NCBI GenBank assembly: GCA_017547865.1
Contig: JAFYOA010000155.1
Span: 1 to 5,254 of the forward strand
Length of the DNA stretch: 5,254 bases
DNA from: Clostridia bacterium
GTDB lineage: Bacteria; Bacillota_A; Clostridia; Oscillospirales; Acutalibacteraceae
Direction: 5' to 3'
Under the pieces are notes generated by a model. That model saw only the letters and a program-made list of their open reading frames with translations. It did not search any database and had not been told where the DNA came from. Position 1 is the stretch's first letter; each line of letters starts with the position of its first letter. Below, piece after piece: positions 1 to 5,254 of this stretch. The translations under genes were made by a program, and so were the position numbers.

Positions 1-1146
1 GATGGAAAGAATGCTGAAGGTCTCTGCAGTCTGCACCTTGCCTTCTTCGGTAATACGGCTGATGGACATGGGCAGGTAAATGTCGTGGGGCTGGCCGCCG
101 TAGCGGTCGTACCAGGGGGAATTGACCCACCAGGGGTCGTGAATGTAATAGCGGAACAGAAATGCATCGCCGGGGAGCTCGCAGATGCGGGTCATGTGGC
201 CCATTAGCTCCAGGCCGAAGTCATCGTTTAGGGCAGCCCAGGGGGAATTGGGCGGCGGGGCAATGTCCAGCCCGGCGGTGTAAATGTCGTGCAGGGGCAC
301 ACCGTCGGTGGCGTAATCAATGCCAACCGAGTTGTTGGTGCCCCGGGTATGCAGGGGGTAGTCCGGGCAGGCTTCCCGGAACAGCTTCCAGAAATCGAAG
401 ACCTGCTGTCGGGTGGCAGCCAGCTTTTCCGTGTAGAAACGCTCGCCGTCGTAAATTTTGCCGGTCATATCCCAGGGGTTGGCGCTGAACCCAAGACCGT
501 TGGAGAGCCACAGGTAGTCCATGCCCATATCCCGAAGGAATGCACGGGTCTGCCGCCCTAAAAAGGTGGCGAAAGGTGTGCCCTCCGGTATGCCCTGGGG
601 GTAGGCGGCGTAGGGGCGTGTGTCTGCGTGCAGCGAGGCAGTGGCATCAACAAACCCGAAGTTATCCAACCGTCGGCCGGAGATGATCTCTTTATGGCGG
701 CTGTATTTGAAATCGGAAATGGCGAATTCCGGTCCGATGTCGAAGGTGTCTCCCACGGTGACGACGGCCTGGGGGTACAGTGCGTGCCCAATGCGTTTGA
801 TGGCGGCGACAATGTACTTCAGCGTTCCGTAGGTCATCTCCGGTGCCTGGGAAATGTAGTGCTGCTTCTTTTCGTGCAGAGAAATGTCCTGCGGTTCGTC
901 TTTCCCCAGCAGTTCCCGGTTGGCGGTGCCCAAAAAACGTGCCCACTCAAAGCTGTCTTCCGGGCGGCCGGCGTAATCCAAAATCTCGCTGCCATCCGCA
1001 GTCCACAGCATAACAGAAATTATTTCCCGGCCTTCAAGCAGCGGCCGCCATTGGGTGAAGACGTTCTGCACCACGGCATCGATGTACGCAGGTGTCGTTT
1101 CTTTGAAAGGCTTCAAGCTCATTTCCAGCGTAATGCGTTTGTACAT
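1..1146 (-). CDS. Unrecognised carbohydrate-associated protein, probable (beta/alpha)-barrel enzyme (N-terminal 382 codons, runs off left edge)
   Basis: An open frame of 382 codons starts at ATG 1146-1144 (MYKRITLEMSLKPFK) and is still open at the window edge, so the C-terminus is missing. I do not recognise the family. There is no signal peptide or membrane segment, so it should be cytoplasmic. Several strand-like hydrophobic stretches are each followed by polar loops: ISVMLW (43-48), VVTVGDTFDIG (128-138), YLWLSNGLGF (211-220), HTRG (266-269) and FLFRYYIHDPWW (329-340). This spacing resembles a (beta/alpha)8 barrel. Residues 329-355 are very rich in Trp, Tyr, His and Asp, typical of a sugar-binding cleft, and Asp/Glu/His candidates for catalysis include D167, H173, D277, D308, D309, H336 and D337. 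It lies 11 nt after the isomerase gene and is surely co-transcribed. A glycoside hydrolase or other sugar-processing enzyme is my inference; a sugar-binding non-enzyme is possible. The gene is certain, the function is not. Confidence 0.85.
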   Translation of the reverse strand, partial: MYKRITLEMSLKPFKETTPAYIDAVVQNVFTQWRPLLEGREIISVMLWTADGSEILDYAGRPEDSFEWARFLGTANRELLGKDEPQDISLHEKKQHYISQAPEMTYGTLKYIVAAIKRIGHALYPQAVVTVGDTFDIGPEFAISDFKYSRHKEIISGRRLDNFGFVDATASLHADTRPYAAYPQGIPEGTPFATFLGRQTRAFLRDMGMDYLWLSNGLGFSANPWDMTGKIYDGERFYTEKLAATRQQVFDFWKLFREACPDYPLHTRGTNNSVGIDYATDGVPLHDIYTAGLDIAPPPNSPWAALNDDFGLELMGHMTRICELPGDAFLFRYYIHDPWWVNSPWYDRYGGQPHDIYLPMSISRITEEGKVQTAETFSILSI

Positions 1147-1153
1147 GGCGGTT

Positions 1154-1160
1154 TCCTTTA
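1154..1160 (-). promoter_or_regulatory. Ribosome binding site overlapping the upstream stop codon
   Basis: Read on the minus strand, the isomerase stop TAA (1160-1158) runs straight into AAAGGA. This Shine-Dalgarno sequence lies 7 nt before the ATG at 1146. The overlap fixes the start of the second gene and suggests translational coupling of the two operon genes. Confidence 0.7.
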
Positions 1161-2603
1161 TTTTACGATTACAGCTTCAATGCCCAAGATTTCGGCGATC
1201 TTTGCAATGGTTTCGGCATGGTGACCTACGCCCAGGGCGTAGTGGTGGGTGGGGCCTTCCATTACCCATTTTTTCACAAATTCTTTTGTGGTGGGGGCGA
1301 AGAACCCGCGGGTATTGGTGTTGCCGGTGGGCGGAATGGGACCCTTCTTGGAAATGCCTTCGCCGATGACAAACTTGAATTTGCCCTCGCCGGTTTGGGT
1401 AATGCCCAGCATGGTAATGGGGCCTTCCTTAATTTTGAATTCCACCGAAGCACCGTGGCCCGGCTTGCCATGGAATTTCTTCAGGCTGCGCAGCACCGGC
1501 TTGCCGTCGGCAATGGCCAGGTGGTGGGGGCCGTCGTGGCCCACCAGAATAAAGTCTTCTTCAAAGTCGAAGGGATGGAACTCCGCAAAGCTGCCGCCAA
1601 TATTCAGGCGGTCCATCAGCAGCATGGCAACGCAGGTCTTAATGTCAAATTCGCCGCACATGGGAATACCCTGGGCGTTGAGGAGAGAGTTGCCCACGGT
1701 GAGGGTGGTGGCCACTTCACGCTGAAGCGAGCCTTCTTTTCCTTCATAATAATAAGCCAAGCCGGTCAGGTTGTATTTTTCTACAAACTTATCCAGCGCC
1801 ACAGCGGACTTCGCCGCCTGGTACTTGTCTGCATCCGTCAGCTTGGAGGTGACGGGATCGGACTTCGGCTCGGGCATATCAAATTCCGCATCGATCACGG
1901 CAATCTTTGCCTGAATCTCTTCTTCCGTCACGGTTTCGTAGACGTTCACCAGGTCATCCACTTCCAGCAGCGGCACATGCAGGCCAAAGGCGGAGGAAAT
2001 CGCCGTAGGATCGGCGTGCATGTCGTACATGGCTTCCATGGTGTGGCCCATCAGGCCCAGGCGGGCGCCGCGCAGGTCATGCAGTACCTTGGCAATGTCG
2101 CACCAGCGGGTCAGTTCCGCATCGGCAGCGGGGTCGTTGTACAGTGTGCCGATGATCACATCGTAGATTTTACGATTCAGCCGGTTGGCCACGCCGATAA
2201 ACTCCGGTACGGAGCAGATGTTATCGTTGGAAAGCTGCATATAGGTGGAAGCCTTGGTATAATCCAATCTGCTTTGGGGCTGCAGGGCCACCAGCACCAT
2301 GGGCACACCGGCATCGCGCACAATGGGAGCAAAAACAGACGAAGTGGCATAGGTGACCATGTTGCACAGCAGCAAGTCTACGTTGGCGGCGCGAATGGCA
2401 CCGGCGGCAGCGTATGCTTTTTCGGAACTGTCGATCATGCCGAAGTCCACGATCTCCACGTCGTTGGCGGTCAGCTTTGCGGCAAAATCGCCGTGGTACC
2501 GCAGCAGGTCATCCAAAAGTCCGTCGAACTGTCCCCAGTAGGTGGCGTGTCCCACGGCAAAAATGCCTATTTTGGCGGTGCGCTTGTGTTTTCTTTCTAT
2601 CAT
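1158..2603 (-). CDS. L-arabinose/L-fucose isomerase family protein (AraA-like)
   Basis: A 481-residue cytoplasmic protein, close to the usual 470-500 residues of AraA. Family members interconvert aldoses and ketoses (L-arabinose to L-ribulose in classical AraA) using a divalent metal, normally Mn2+. The C-terminal half aligns with AraA from memory: GEFDIKT (317-323, AraA GEGDWKT), SFAEF (338-342, AraA SFMED), GHDGP (355-359, AraA GSHML) and THHYA (452-456, AraA AHHTC). This retains the expected metal ligands E318, E341, H356 and H453 or H454. The C-terminal end IAEILGIEAVIV also matches. The N-terminal part (1-170) is an alpha/beta domain with VGHATYWGQF (17-26) where AraA has a GSQHLYG motif. 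GGAGG at 2614-2610, 6 nt before ATG 2603, fixes the start. It is first in an operon and divergent from an AraC regulator. Family membership is secure, but the substrate is open (arabinose, fucose or another sugar), so I give no symbol. Confidence 0.93.
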   Translation of the reverse strand: MIERKHKRTAKIGIFAVGHATYWGQFDGLLDDLLRYHGDFAAKLTANDVEIVDFGMIDSSEKAYAAAGAIRAANVDLLLCNMVTYATSSVFAPIVRDAGVPMVLVALQPQSRLDYTKASTYMQLSNDNICSVPEFIGVANRLNRKIYDVIIGTLYNDPAADAELTRWCDIAKVLHDLRGARLGLMGHTMEAMYDMHADPTAISSAFGLHVPLLEVDDLVNVYETVTEEEIQAKIAVIDAEFDMPEPKSDPVTSKLTDADKYQAAKSAVALDKFVEKYNLTGLAYYYEGKEGSLQREVATTLTVGNSLLNAQGIPMCGEFDIKTCVAMLLMDRLNIGGSFAEFHPFDFEEDFILVGHDGPHHLAIADGKPVLRSLKKFHGKPGHGASVEFKIKEGPITMLGITQTGEGKFKFVIGEGISKKGPIPPTGNTNTRGFFAPTTKEFVKKWVMEGPTHHYALGVGHHAETIAKIAEILGIEAVIVK

Positions 2604-2634
2604 GATAAACCTCCGTGAAATCTTTGAATTTACC

Positions 2635-2664
2635 TTGATTATAGCAACAAGTTTCTGCTATACT
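2635..2664 (+). promoter_or_regulatory. Sigma-A promoter of the AraC-family regulator gene
   Basis: On the plus strand, the -35 is TTGATT (2635-2640) and the -10 is TATACT (2659-2664), with an 18-bp spacer and an extended -10 TG at 2656-2657. The predicted start is near 2671, giving a leader of about 44 nt. The -10 is one base weaker than that of the opposing promoter, so the regulator should be transcribed less than the isomerase operon if nothing else intervenes. RNA polymerase cannot occupy both promoters at once. Confidence 0.6.
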
Positions 2665-2667
2665 CAA
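2638..2667 (-). promoter_or_regulatory. Sigma-A promoter of the isomerase operon
   Basis: On the minus strand, the -35 is TTGAGT (2667-2662) and the -10 is a consensus TATAAT (2643-2638), separated by 18 bp. An extended -10 TG lies at 2646-2645 (TGCTATAAT). The predicted start is near 2631, giving a leader of about 28 nt that contains the GGAGG ribosome binding site. It overlaps the opposing promoter completely. Confidence 0.72.
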
Positions 2668-2714
2668 TGTAGGATCTGCAGTTGTTTTTGTATAAAATAA
2701 AGGTGTGATGTATC

Positions 2715-3575
2715 GTGCGATTTGAAGAGATCCGTCCCTTTGTCCGTTATGTTCATTATTTGCCGCTGGACCGTGCCGCCCGCTATGATTTTACCGTGCC
2801 GGTGGATGCCCGCCTGTTTTATTGCTGCAGCGGAGAAGGCTGTATTTTGGTGGAAGAAACAGAATACCCCATGGCTTCCGGCTGCGTACTGGTGGTTCCC
2901 TCCGGCATGGGTTACCGCATTGGCACCCCGGCGCGGGAAGTGACGTATCTGGCGGTTAACTTTGATTATACCCAGGAACATCTGGATCAGAAAGTCCCCA
3001 TTCCGCCGGTGGAACAGCCGCTGTACGACCCCGGCCGACGGCTGGAGAACATTTTGTTTCAGGATGCACCGGATTTTAACAGCGCGGTGTACCTGTGCGG
3101 AGCCGAAAACCTGCTGCCCCGGCTGATGAAGCTGGAACGGGAATACTTTCAGAAGCTCATCTACTTTGAACGGCTGAACTCCGATGTGATGGGGGAAGTG
3201 CTGTTCGAGTGTGCCCGCATGTTGTCCTCTCAGCGTTTCCGCGCCGGGGATGAAGCCGTGACCCGGGTGGTGGGCTATATACAGGAAAACTACATGCGCC
3301 CGCTGACCAACCGGATGATCGGCGAACGGTTCCATCTGCACCCGAATCATGTCAGCGGAATGGTGAAGACCTTTACCGGCGTTCCTCTGCATCGCTATGT
3401 GCTGCAGGTTCGCATTTCTCATGCGCTGGAAATGCTGCAGGAGAGTGACCGGCCGGTGGGGGAGATTGCTGCGGCCTGCGGTTTTTGTGATATTTACCAT
3501 TTTTCAAAGTGCTTCAAACAGGCGCTGGGGGTCACGCCGTCGCGGTATCGTGTTGGCAAAACAGCGGAAAAATAA
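2715..3575 (+). CDS. AraC-family transcriptional regulator
   Basis: A 286-residue cytoplasmic DNA-binding protein of normal length for the family. Residues about 10-90 form a cupin-like sugar-sensing domain, with SGEGCILVEETEYPMASGCVLV-type strands and the VVPSGMGYRI turn (60-69). A helical linker follows. The C-terminal pair of helix-turn-helix units lies at about 197-220 (MIGERFHLHPNHVSGMVKTF) and 246-269. It ends with the AraC signature: RISHALEML (233-241), then PVGEIAAACGF (247-257), YHFSKCFKQALG (261-272) and TPSRYR (274-279). The start is GTG 2715: an in-frame TGA at 2706-2708 rules out anything longer, and AAAGGTG (2699-2705) lies 9 nt upstream. It is transcribed away from the isomerase operon out of the shared palindromic promoter, so it probably activates or represses that operon and itself. 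The inducer is unknown, presumably the sugar handled by the isomerase. Confidence 0.94.
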   Translation: MRFEEIRPFVRYVHYLPLDRAARYDFTVPVDARLFYCCSGEGCILVEETEYPMASGCVLVVPSGMGYRIGTPAREVTYLAVNFDYTQEHLDQKVPIPPVEQPLYDPGRRLENILFQDAPDFNSAVYLCGAENLLPRLMKLEREYFQKLIYFERLNSDVMGEVLFECARMLSSQRFRAGDEAVTRVVGYIQENYMRPLTNRMIGERFHLHPNHVSGMVKTFTGVPLHRYVLQVRISHALEMLQESDRPVGEIAAACGFCDIYHFSKCFKQALGVTPSRYRVGKTAEK

Positions 3576-3604
3576 ACGCCGTAAAACGACAAAAACAATG
3601 TCTG

Positions 3605-3627
3605 TTCACCGCCTGAAAACAGGTGAA
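3605..3627 (+). terminator. Weak hairpin after the regulator gene, doubtful terminator
   Basis: CCTG (3612-3615) and CAGG (3620-3623) enclose an AAAA loop. Outer TTCA (3605-3608) can pair with TGAA (3624-3627) across a CCG bulge. A T5 run follows only at 3633-3637, after AAATA, so this is not a canonical intrinsic terminator. Some readthrough from the regulator into the transporter gene is therefore likely. The A/T run after the stem fits better as the UP element of the next promoter. Confidence 0.25.
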
Positions 3628-3676
3628 AAATATTTTTGAAAACCCCCTTGCAAAAGGGAAAAACCTATGCTACGAT
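3625..3676 (+). promoter_or_regulatory. Sigma-A promoter with UP-like element for the transporter gene
   Basis: The -35 is TTGCAA (3648-3653) and the -10 is TACGAT (3671-3676), 17 bp apart, with an extended -10 TG at 3668-3669. The predicted start is near 3683. The stretch AAAAATATTTTT followed by GAAAA (3626-3642) lies at about -57 to -41 from that start and closely resembles the consensus UP element bound by the RNA polymerase alpha subunit. The promoter gives the transporter its own transcript, with a leader of about 88 nt. Confidence 0.6.
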
Positions 3677-3754
3677 ATAGCCACCTCAGGGATTCTATAT
3701 TTGCATTTTTGTAAAAAAACAGATCCGCTGTTCAATCCATTCACCATAATATTT

Positions 3755-3762
3755 AAAGGTGG
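3755..3762 (+). promoter_or_regulatory. Ribosome binding site that decides the transporter start
   Basis: AAAGGTGG lies 8 nt before ATG 3771. The GTG at 3759-3761 would be an in-frame start four codons earlier, but it sits inside this Shine-Dalgarno sequence and has no purine-rich site of its own. ATG 3771 is therefore chosen. Confidence 0.8.
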
Positions 3763-3770
3763 TTTGCGGT

Positions 3771-5114
3771 ATGATTTCCAATCTGAAACGCCGTTTCCTC
3801 AATTCCGATTTTTGTCGCGTATTTAACTTCCGCACACCGGAAAGCACCGGTAGTTCGCTGCTGTTGATCAATACTTTTACTGCCAACCTGGCCAATACAT
3901 TTGTAACCGGTATTTTCTATACGGCGTTTTTGGCGCAGAACGGCATCGATATCGTACGAGTCGGTATCATCGCATTTATTCCGTACATTTCCTGGCTGTT
4001 CGGCCTTATTTCGCCCAAGGTGCTGCGGCTTTTCAAGCGCAGGCGGGCGCTGCTGCTGTTCAACCATATTTTCTATTATTTATGTATCGTGCTGGCAACC
4101 ACCATCATGCCAATCTTTGTAAAAGACTATTTGCAAAGAACGATATGGTTTGGTGTGTTCCAGTTCTTAGCCAGCGCAATGAACGCTGTTCTGGGCTCCG
4201 GTGCTATGGCGTGGCACATTCATTTTGTTCCCAAAGCAGACGATGCCCGTAACATTTATTTCTCTTTCCAAAACCTTACCTCCAGCTTTATTTCCACGCT
4301 GGCAGCCGTGTTTTCCGCTATCGCGGCAGACGCTTTGGCAGCTTCCGGCAACCAGGAAACGCTGATCGTTGTTTTGCGTTATGTTGCCTTTGGCCTGTTT
4401 GTGTTTGGCGGCACTCTCGTGTATGCCGTTCCCAAAGAATGGCCCTATGAATTCTCCGGTGAAGCCGCAAAGTTCAAGGATATCATTACGCTGCCGCTGC
4501 AGCATAAAAAGTTCTTCCTGTGCTGCATACTGTGCTTCTTCTGGAACTTCATTGCCGCCACCAATGCTTCCACCTGGAACTATTACCTGCTGGATACGGT
4601 AAAGATGCCCTACTTGATGACGTTGACCACCAGTATTTTCTGCGTATTCGGCAACGTGTTCCTGCTGCGGTTCTGGCGCCGTTTGATTGCCCGCTTTACC
4701 TGGCACCGTATGCTGTTGTTCTGGTTCATTATTGCAGCCAGCTACGAAGTGATGTACAGCTTTACCACCAGCCAAACCCTGTGGTGGTACGTCATTGTTT
4801 CCGTGTATTGCGGTATTGCCTGCTCCGGCCTGAACCTGACCTACGCCAACCTGTTCTACATTAACCTGCCCAAGGGCGACCAGGACGTGTACTACCTGTT
4901 CTGGAACTTCGGCGCCAATATTCTGGCGTTCTGCGGTGCAGCCTTTGGTACGTTCTTCCTCAGTATTTTCCAGCAGTTCGAGCCGGTGACCCTCTTTGGT
5001 TTGCCGTTCTACGGTTCGCAGTTCCTGCCCCTGTGCCGGTTTGTTCTTACCATGCTGATGTGCCTGTTCATTTGGAAGATCACACCTTTGACCCAGCCGG
5101 ACGAAGAAAATTAA
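3771..5114 (+). CDS. MFS-type membrane transporter, probable sugar permease
   Basis: A 447-residue integral membrane protein with about twelve hydrophobic segments, near 29-55, 61-82, 94-116, 124-146, 166-189, 198-219, 247-270, 281-301, 311-331, 336-358, 374-399 and 416-436. The basic loop after segment 2 (RLFKRRR, 86-92) and its counterpart after segment 8 (RFWRRLIARF, 300-309) are where MFS proteins carry motif A, and a longer polar loop (220-246) joins the two halves. Polar and aromatic residues inside segments 4, 7, 10 and 11 (N138, H149, W258, N259, N265, N355, W378, N379) could line a sugar site. FWNF occurs in both segment 7 (257-260) and segment 11 (377-380). The substrate cannot be read from the sequence; a sugar or oligosaccharide is inferred from the adjacent regulator and isomerase operon. 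It has its own promoter and ends at a strong terminator. A drug exporter is less likely but not excluded. Confidence 0.85.
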   Translation: MISNLKRRFLNSDFCRVFNFRTPESTGSSLLLINTFTANLANTFVTGIFYTAFLAQNGIDIVRVGIIAFIPYISWLFGLISPKVLRLFKRRRALLLFNHIFYYLCIVLATTIMPIFVKDYLQRTIWFGVFQFLASAMNAVLGSGAMAWHIHFVPKADDARNIYFSFQNLTSSFISTLAAVFSAIAADALAASGNQETLIVVLRYVAFGLFVFGGTLVYAVPKEWPYEFSGEAAKFKDIITLPLQHKKFFLCCILCFFWNFIAATNASTWNYYLLDTVKMPYLMTLTTSIFCVFGNVFLLRFWRRLIARFTWHRMLLFWFIIAASYEVMYSFTTSQTLWWYVIVSVYCGIACSGLNLTYANLFYINLPKGDQDVYYLFWNFGANILAFCGAAFGTFFLSIFQQFEPVTLFGLPFYGSQFLPLCRFVLTMLMCLFIWKITPLTQPDEEN

Positions 5115-5121
5115 ACAAACA

Positions 5122-5159
5122 CACCCCGACTTCCCAAAAAGAAGCCGGGGTGATTTTTT
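5122..5159. terminator. Strong intrinsic terminator, probably bidirectional
   Basis: CACCCCG (5122-5128) pairs with CGGGGTG (5146-5152). After an A/C mismatch, CTTC (5130-5133) pairs with GAAG (5141-5144) around a 7-nt CCAAAAA loop. Six T residues follow at 5154-5159, which suits the plus-strand transporter gene ending at 5114. On the minus strand the same stem is followed by TGTTTGTTTAATTTT, a fair T-rich tail for the convergent gene whose stop codon lies at 5160-5158. Confidence 0.93.
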
Positions 5160-5254
5160 ATCCGTGGTCGTGGTCGGTGTCCAGATCGTGGTCTTCGTCT
5201 TCGCTCATAAATTCGCGGCCAACCACCCGCTTTTCTTCCCGCTGCTGTTCCACC
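5158..5254 (-). CDS. C-terminal end of an unidentified gene with an Asp/Glu/His-rich tail (partial)
   Basis: Read on the minus strand, 31 codons enter from the right edge in an open frame and end at TAA 5160-5158. The start lies outside the window. The visible peptide begins VEQQREEKRVVGREF and ends MSEDEDHDLDTDHDHG, a charged, low-complexity tail with four His, six Asp and two Glu in its last 16 residues. Such tails can bind metal ions or act as flexible acidic extensions; no family can be named. The stop sits in the T-run of the shared terminator, and the stem follows it directly, as expected for a real convergent gene end. The alternative is a chance frame, since only 31 codons are visible. 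Confidence 0.55.
   Translation of the reverse strand, partial: VEQQREEKRVVGREFMSEDEDHDLDTDHDHG

Larger units (their letters stand above)
2635..2667. repeat. Near-perfect 12-bp inverted repeat in the divergent control region
   Basis: The left arm TTGATTATAGCA (2635-2646) and the right arm TGCTATACTCAA (2656-2667) are inverse complements at 11 of 12 positions; only 2639/2663 fails. A 9-bp spacer separates them, centred on 2651. The arms contain the -35, -10 and TG motifs of both divergent promoters, so the symmetry is at least partly promoter symmetry. It may also serve as an operator. AraC proteins more often bind direct repeats, so binding by the neighbouring regulator is not implied by the symmetry alone. 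Confidence 0.8.

Noticed and set aside
628..1224. A 198-codon plus-strand frame over the left gene
   Set aside because: It is antisense to the 382-codon minus-strand frame, which has a coupled ribosome binding site and protein-like composition. It also overlaps the isomerase end.
1218..2618. A 466-codon open frame on the plus strand, opposite the isomerase gene
   Set aside because: It is the mirror of a GC-rich gene with strong codon bias. Its product is a His/Gly/Val-rich string with no domain logic, while the minus strand encodes a clear AraA-like protein with ribosome binding site and promoter.
2691..2698. TATAAAAT as an alternative -10 for the AraC gene
   Set aside because: There is no -35 at a suitable distance, and the start would fall inside the ribosome binding site. 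The promoter in the palindrome fits better.
2708..2725. A five-codon frame (ATG to TGA, MYRAI) overlapping the GTG start of the AraC gene, as a possible leader peptide
   Set aside because: Its ATG lies only 2 nt after the AAAGGTG site, too close for good initiation. The GTG at 2715 has a proper 9-nt spacing, so chance is the simplest explanation.
2664..3500. A 278-codon open frame on the minus strand, opposite the AraC-family gene
   Set aside because: The plus-strand frame carries the full AraC helix-turn-helix signature. The antisense product is His/Gln/Arg-rich with no recognisable motif.
3645..3658. Small hairpin CCCTT-GCAA-AAGGG as a terminator
   Set aside because: The stem has only five pairs and no T-run on the plus strand, and it overlaps the -35 of the transporter promoter.
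4167..4775. A 202-codon minus-strand frame inside the transporter gene
   Set aside because: It is rich in Gly, Gln, Asn and His, typical of antisense to a hydrophobic membrane protein, and has no supporting site.

Overview
The window looks like part of a chromosome from a moderately GC-rich Clostridia-type gut Firmicute, perhaps Oscillospiraceae. The basis is strong GGAGG or AAAGGTGG ribosome binding sites, sigma-A promoters with extended -10 (TGn) motifs, the gene types and the codon use. The assignment is an inference; no marker gene is present. No RNA gene, insertion sequence, phage gene or CRISPR array was seen, and no stretch over 300 bases lacks a gene.

Layout. (1) Positions 1-2603, minus strand: a two-gene sugar operon. 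An AraA-type L-arabinose/L-fucose isomerase family protein (1158-2603) is followed after 11 nt by the first 382 codons of a large unrecognised protein that looks like a carbohydrate-active (beta/alpha)-barrel enzyme and runs off the left edge. (2) Positions 2604-2714: a compact divergent control region. Its core is an 11-of-12-bp inverted repeat that forms two mirror-image sigma-A promoters, one per direction, so that each -35 overlaps the other's -10. (3) Positions 2715-3575, plus strand: an AraC-family regulator, very probably the local regulator of the isomerase operon. (4) Positions 3576-3770: a 195-nt gap with a weak hairpin, a good promoter with an UP-like element, and an untranslated leader. 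(5) Positions 3771-5114, plus strand: a 12-helix MFS-type transporter. (6) A strong terminator at 5122-5159 that appears to work in both directions. (7) From 5158 to the right edge, minus strand: the last 31 codons of a convergent gene with an Asp/Glu/His-rich tail.

Working model (inference): the transporter brings in a sugar or oligosaccharide, the barrel protein may release or process a monosaccharide, and the isomerase converts an aldose to a ketose. The AraC protein would sense the sugar and decide which way the mirror-symmetric promoter fires. The isomerase keeps the AraA metal ligands but differs in an N-terminal motif that contacts the sugar in classical AraA, so its substrate may not be L-arabinose. 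The most notable points are the palindromic dual promoter and the unrecognised partner of the isomerase. I see no clear sign of a wholly new kind of system.
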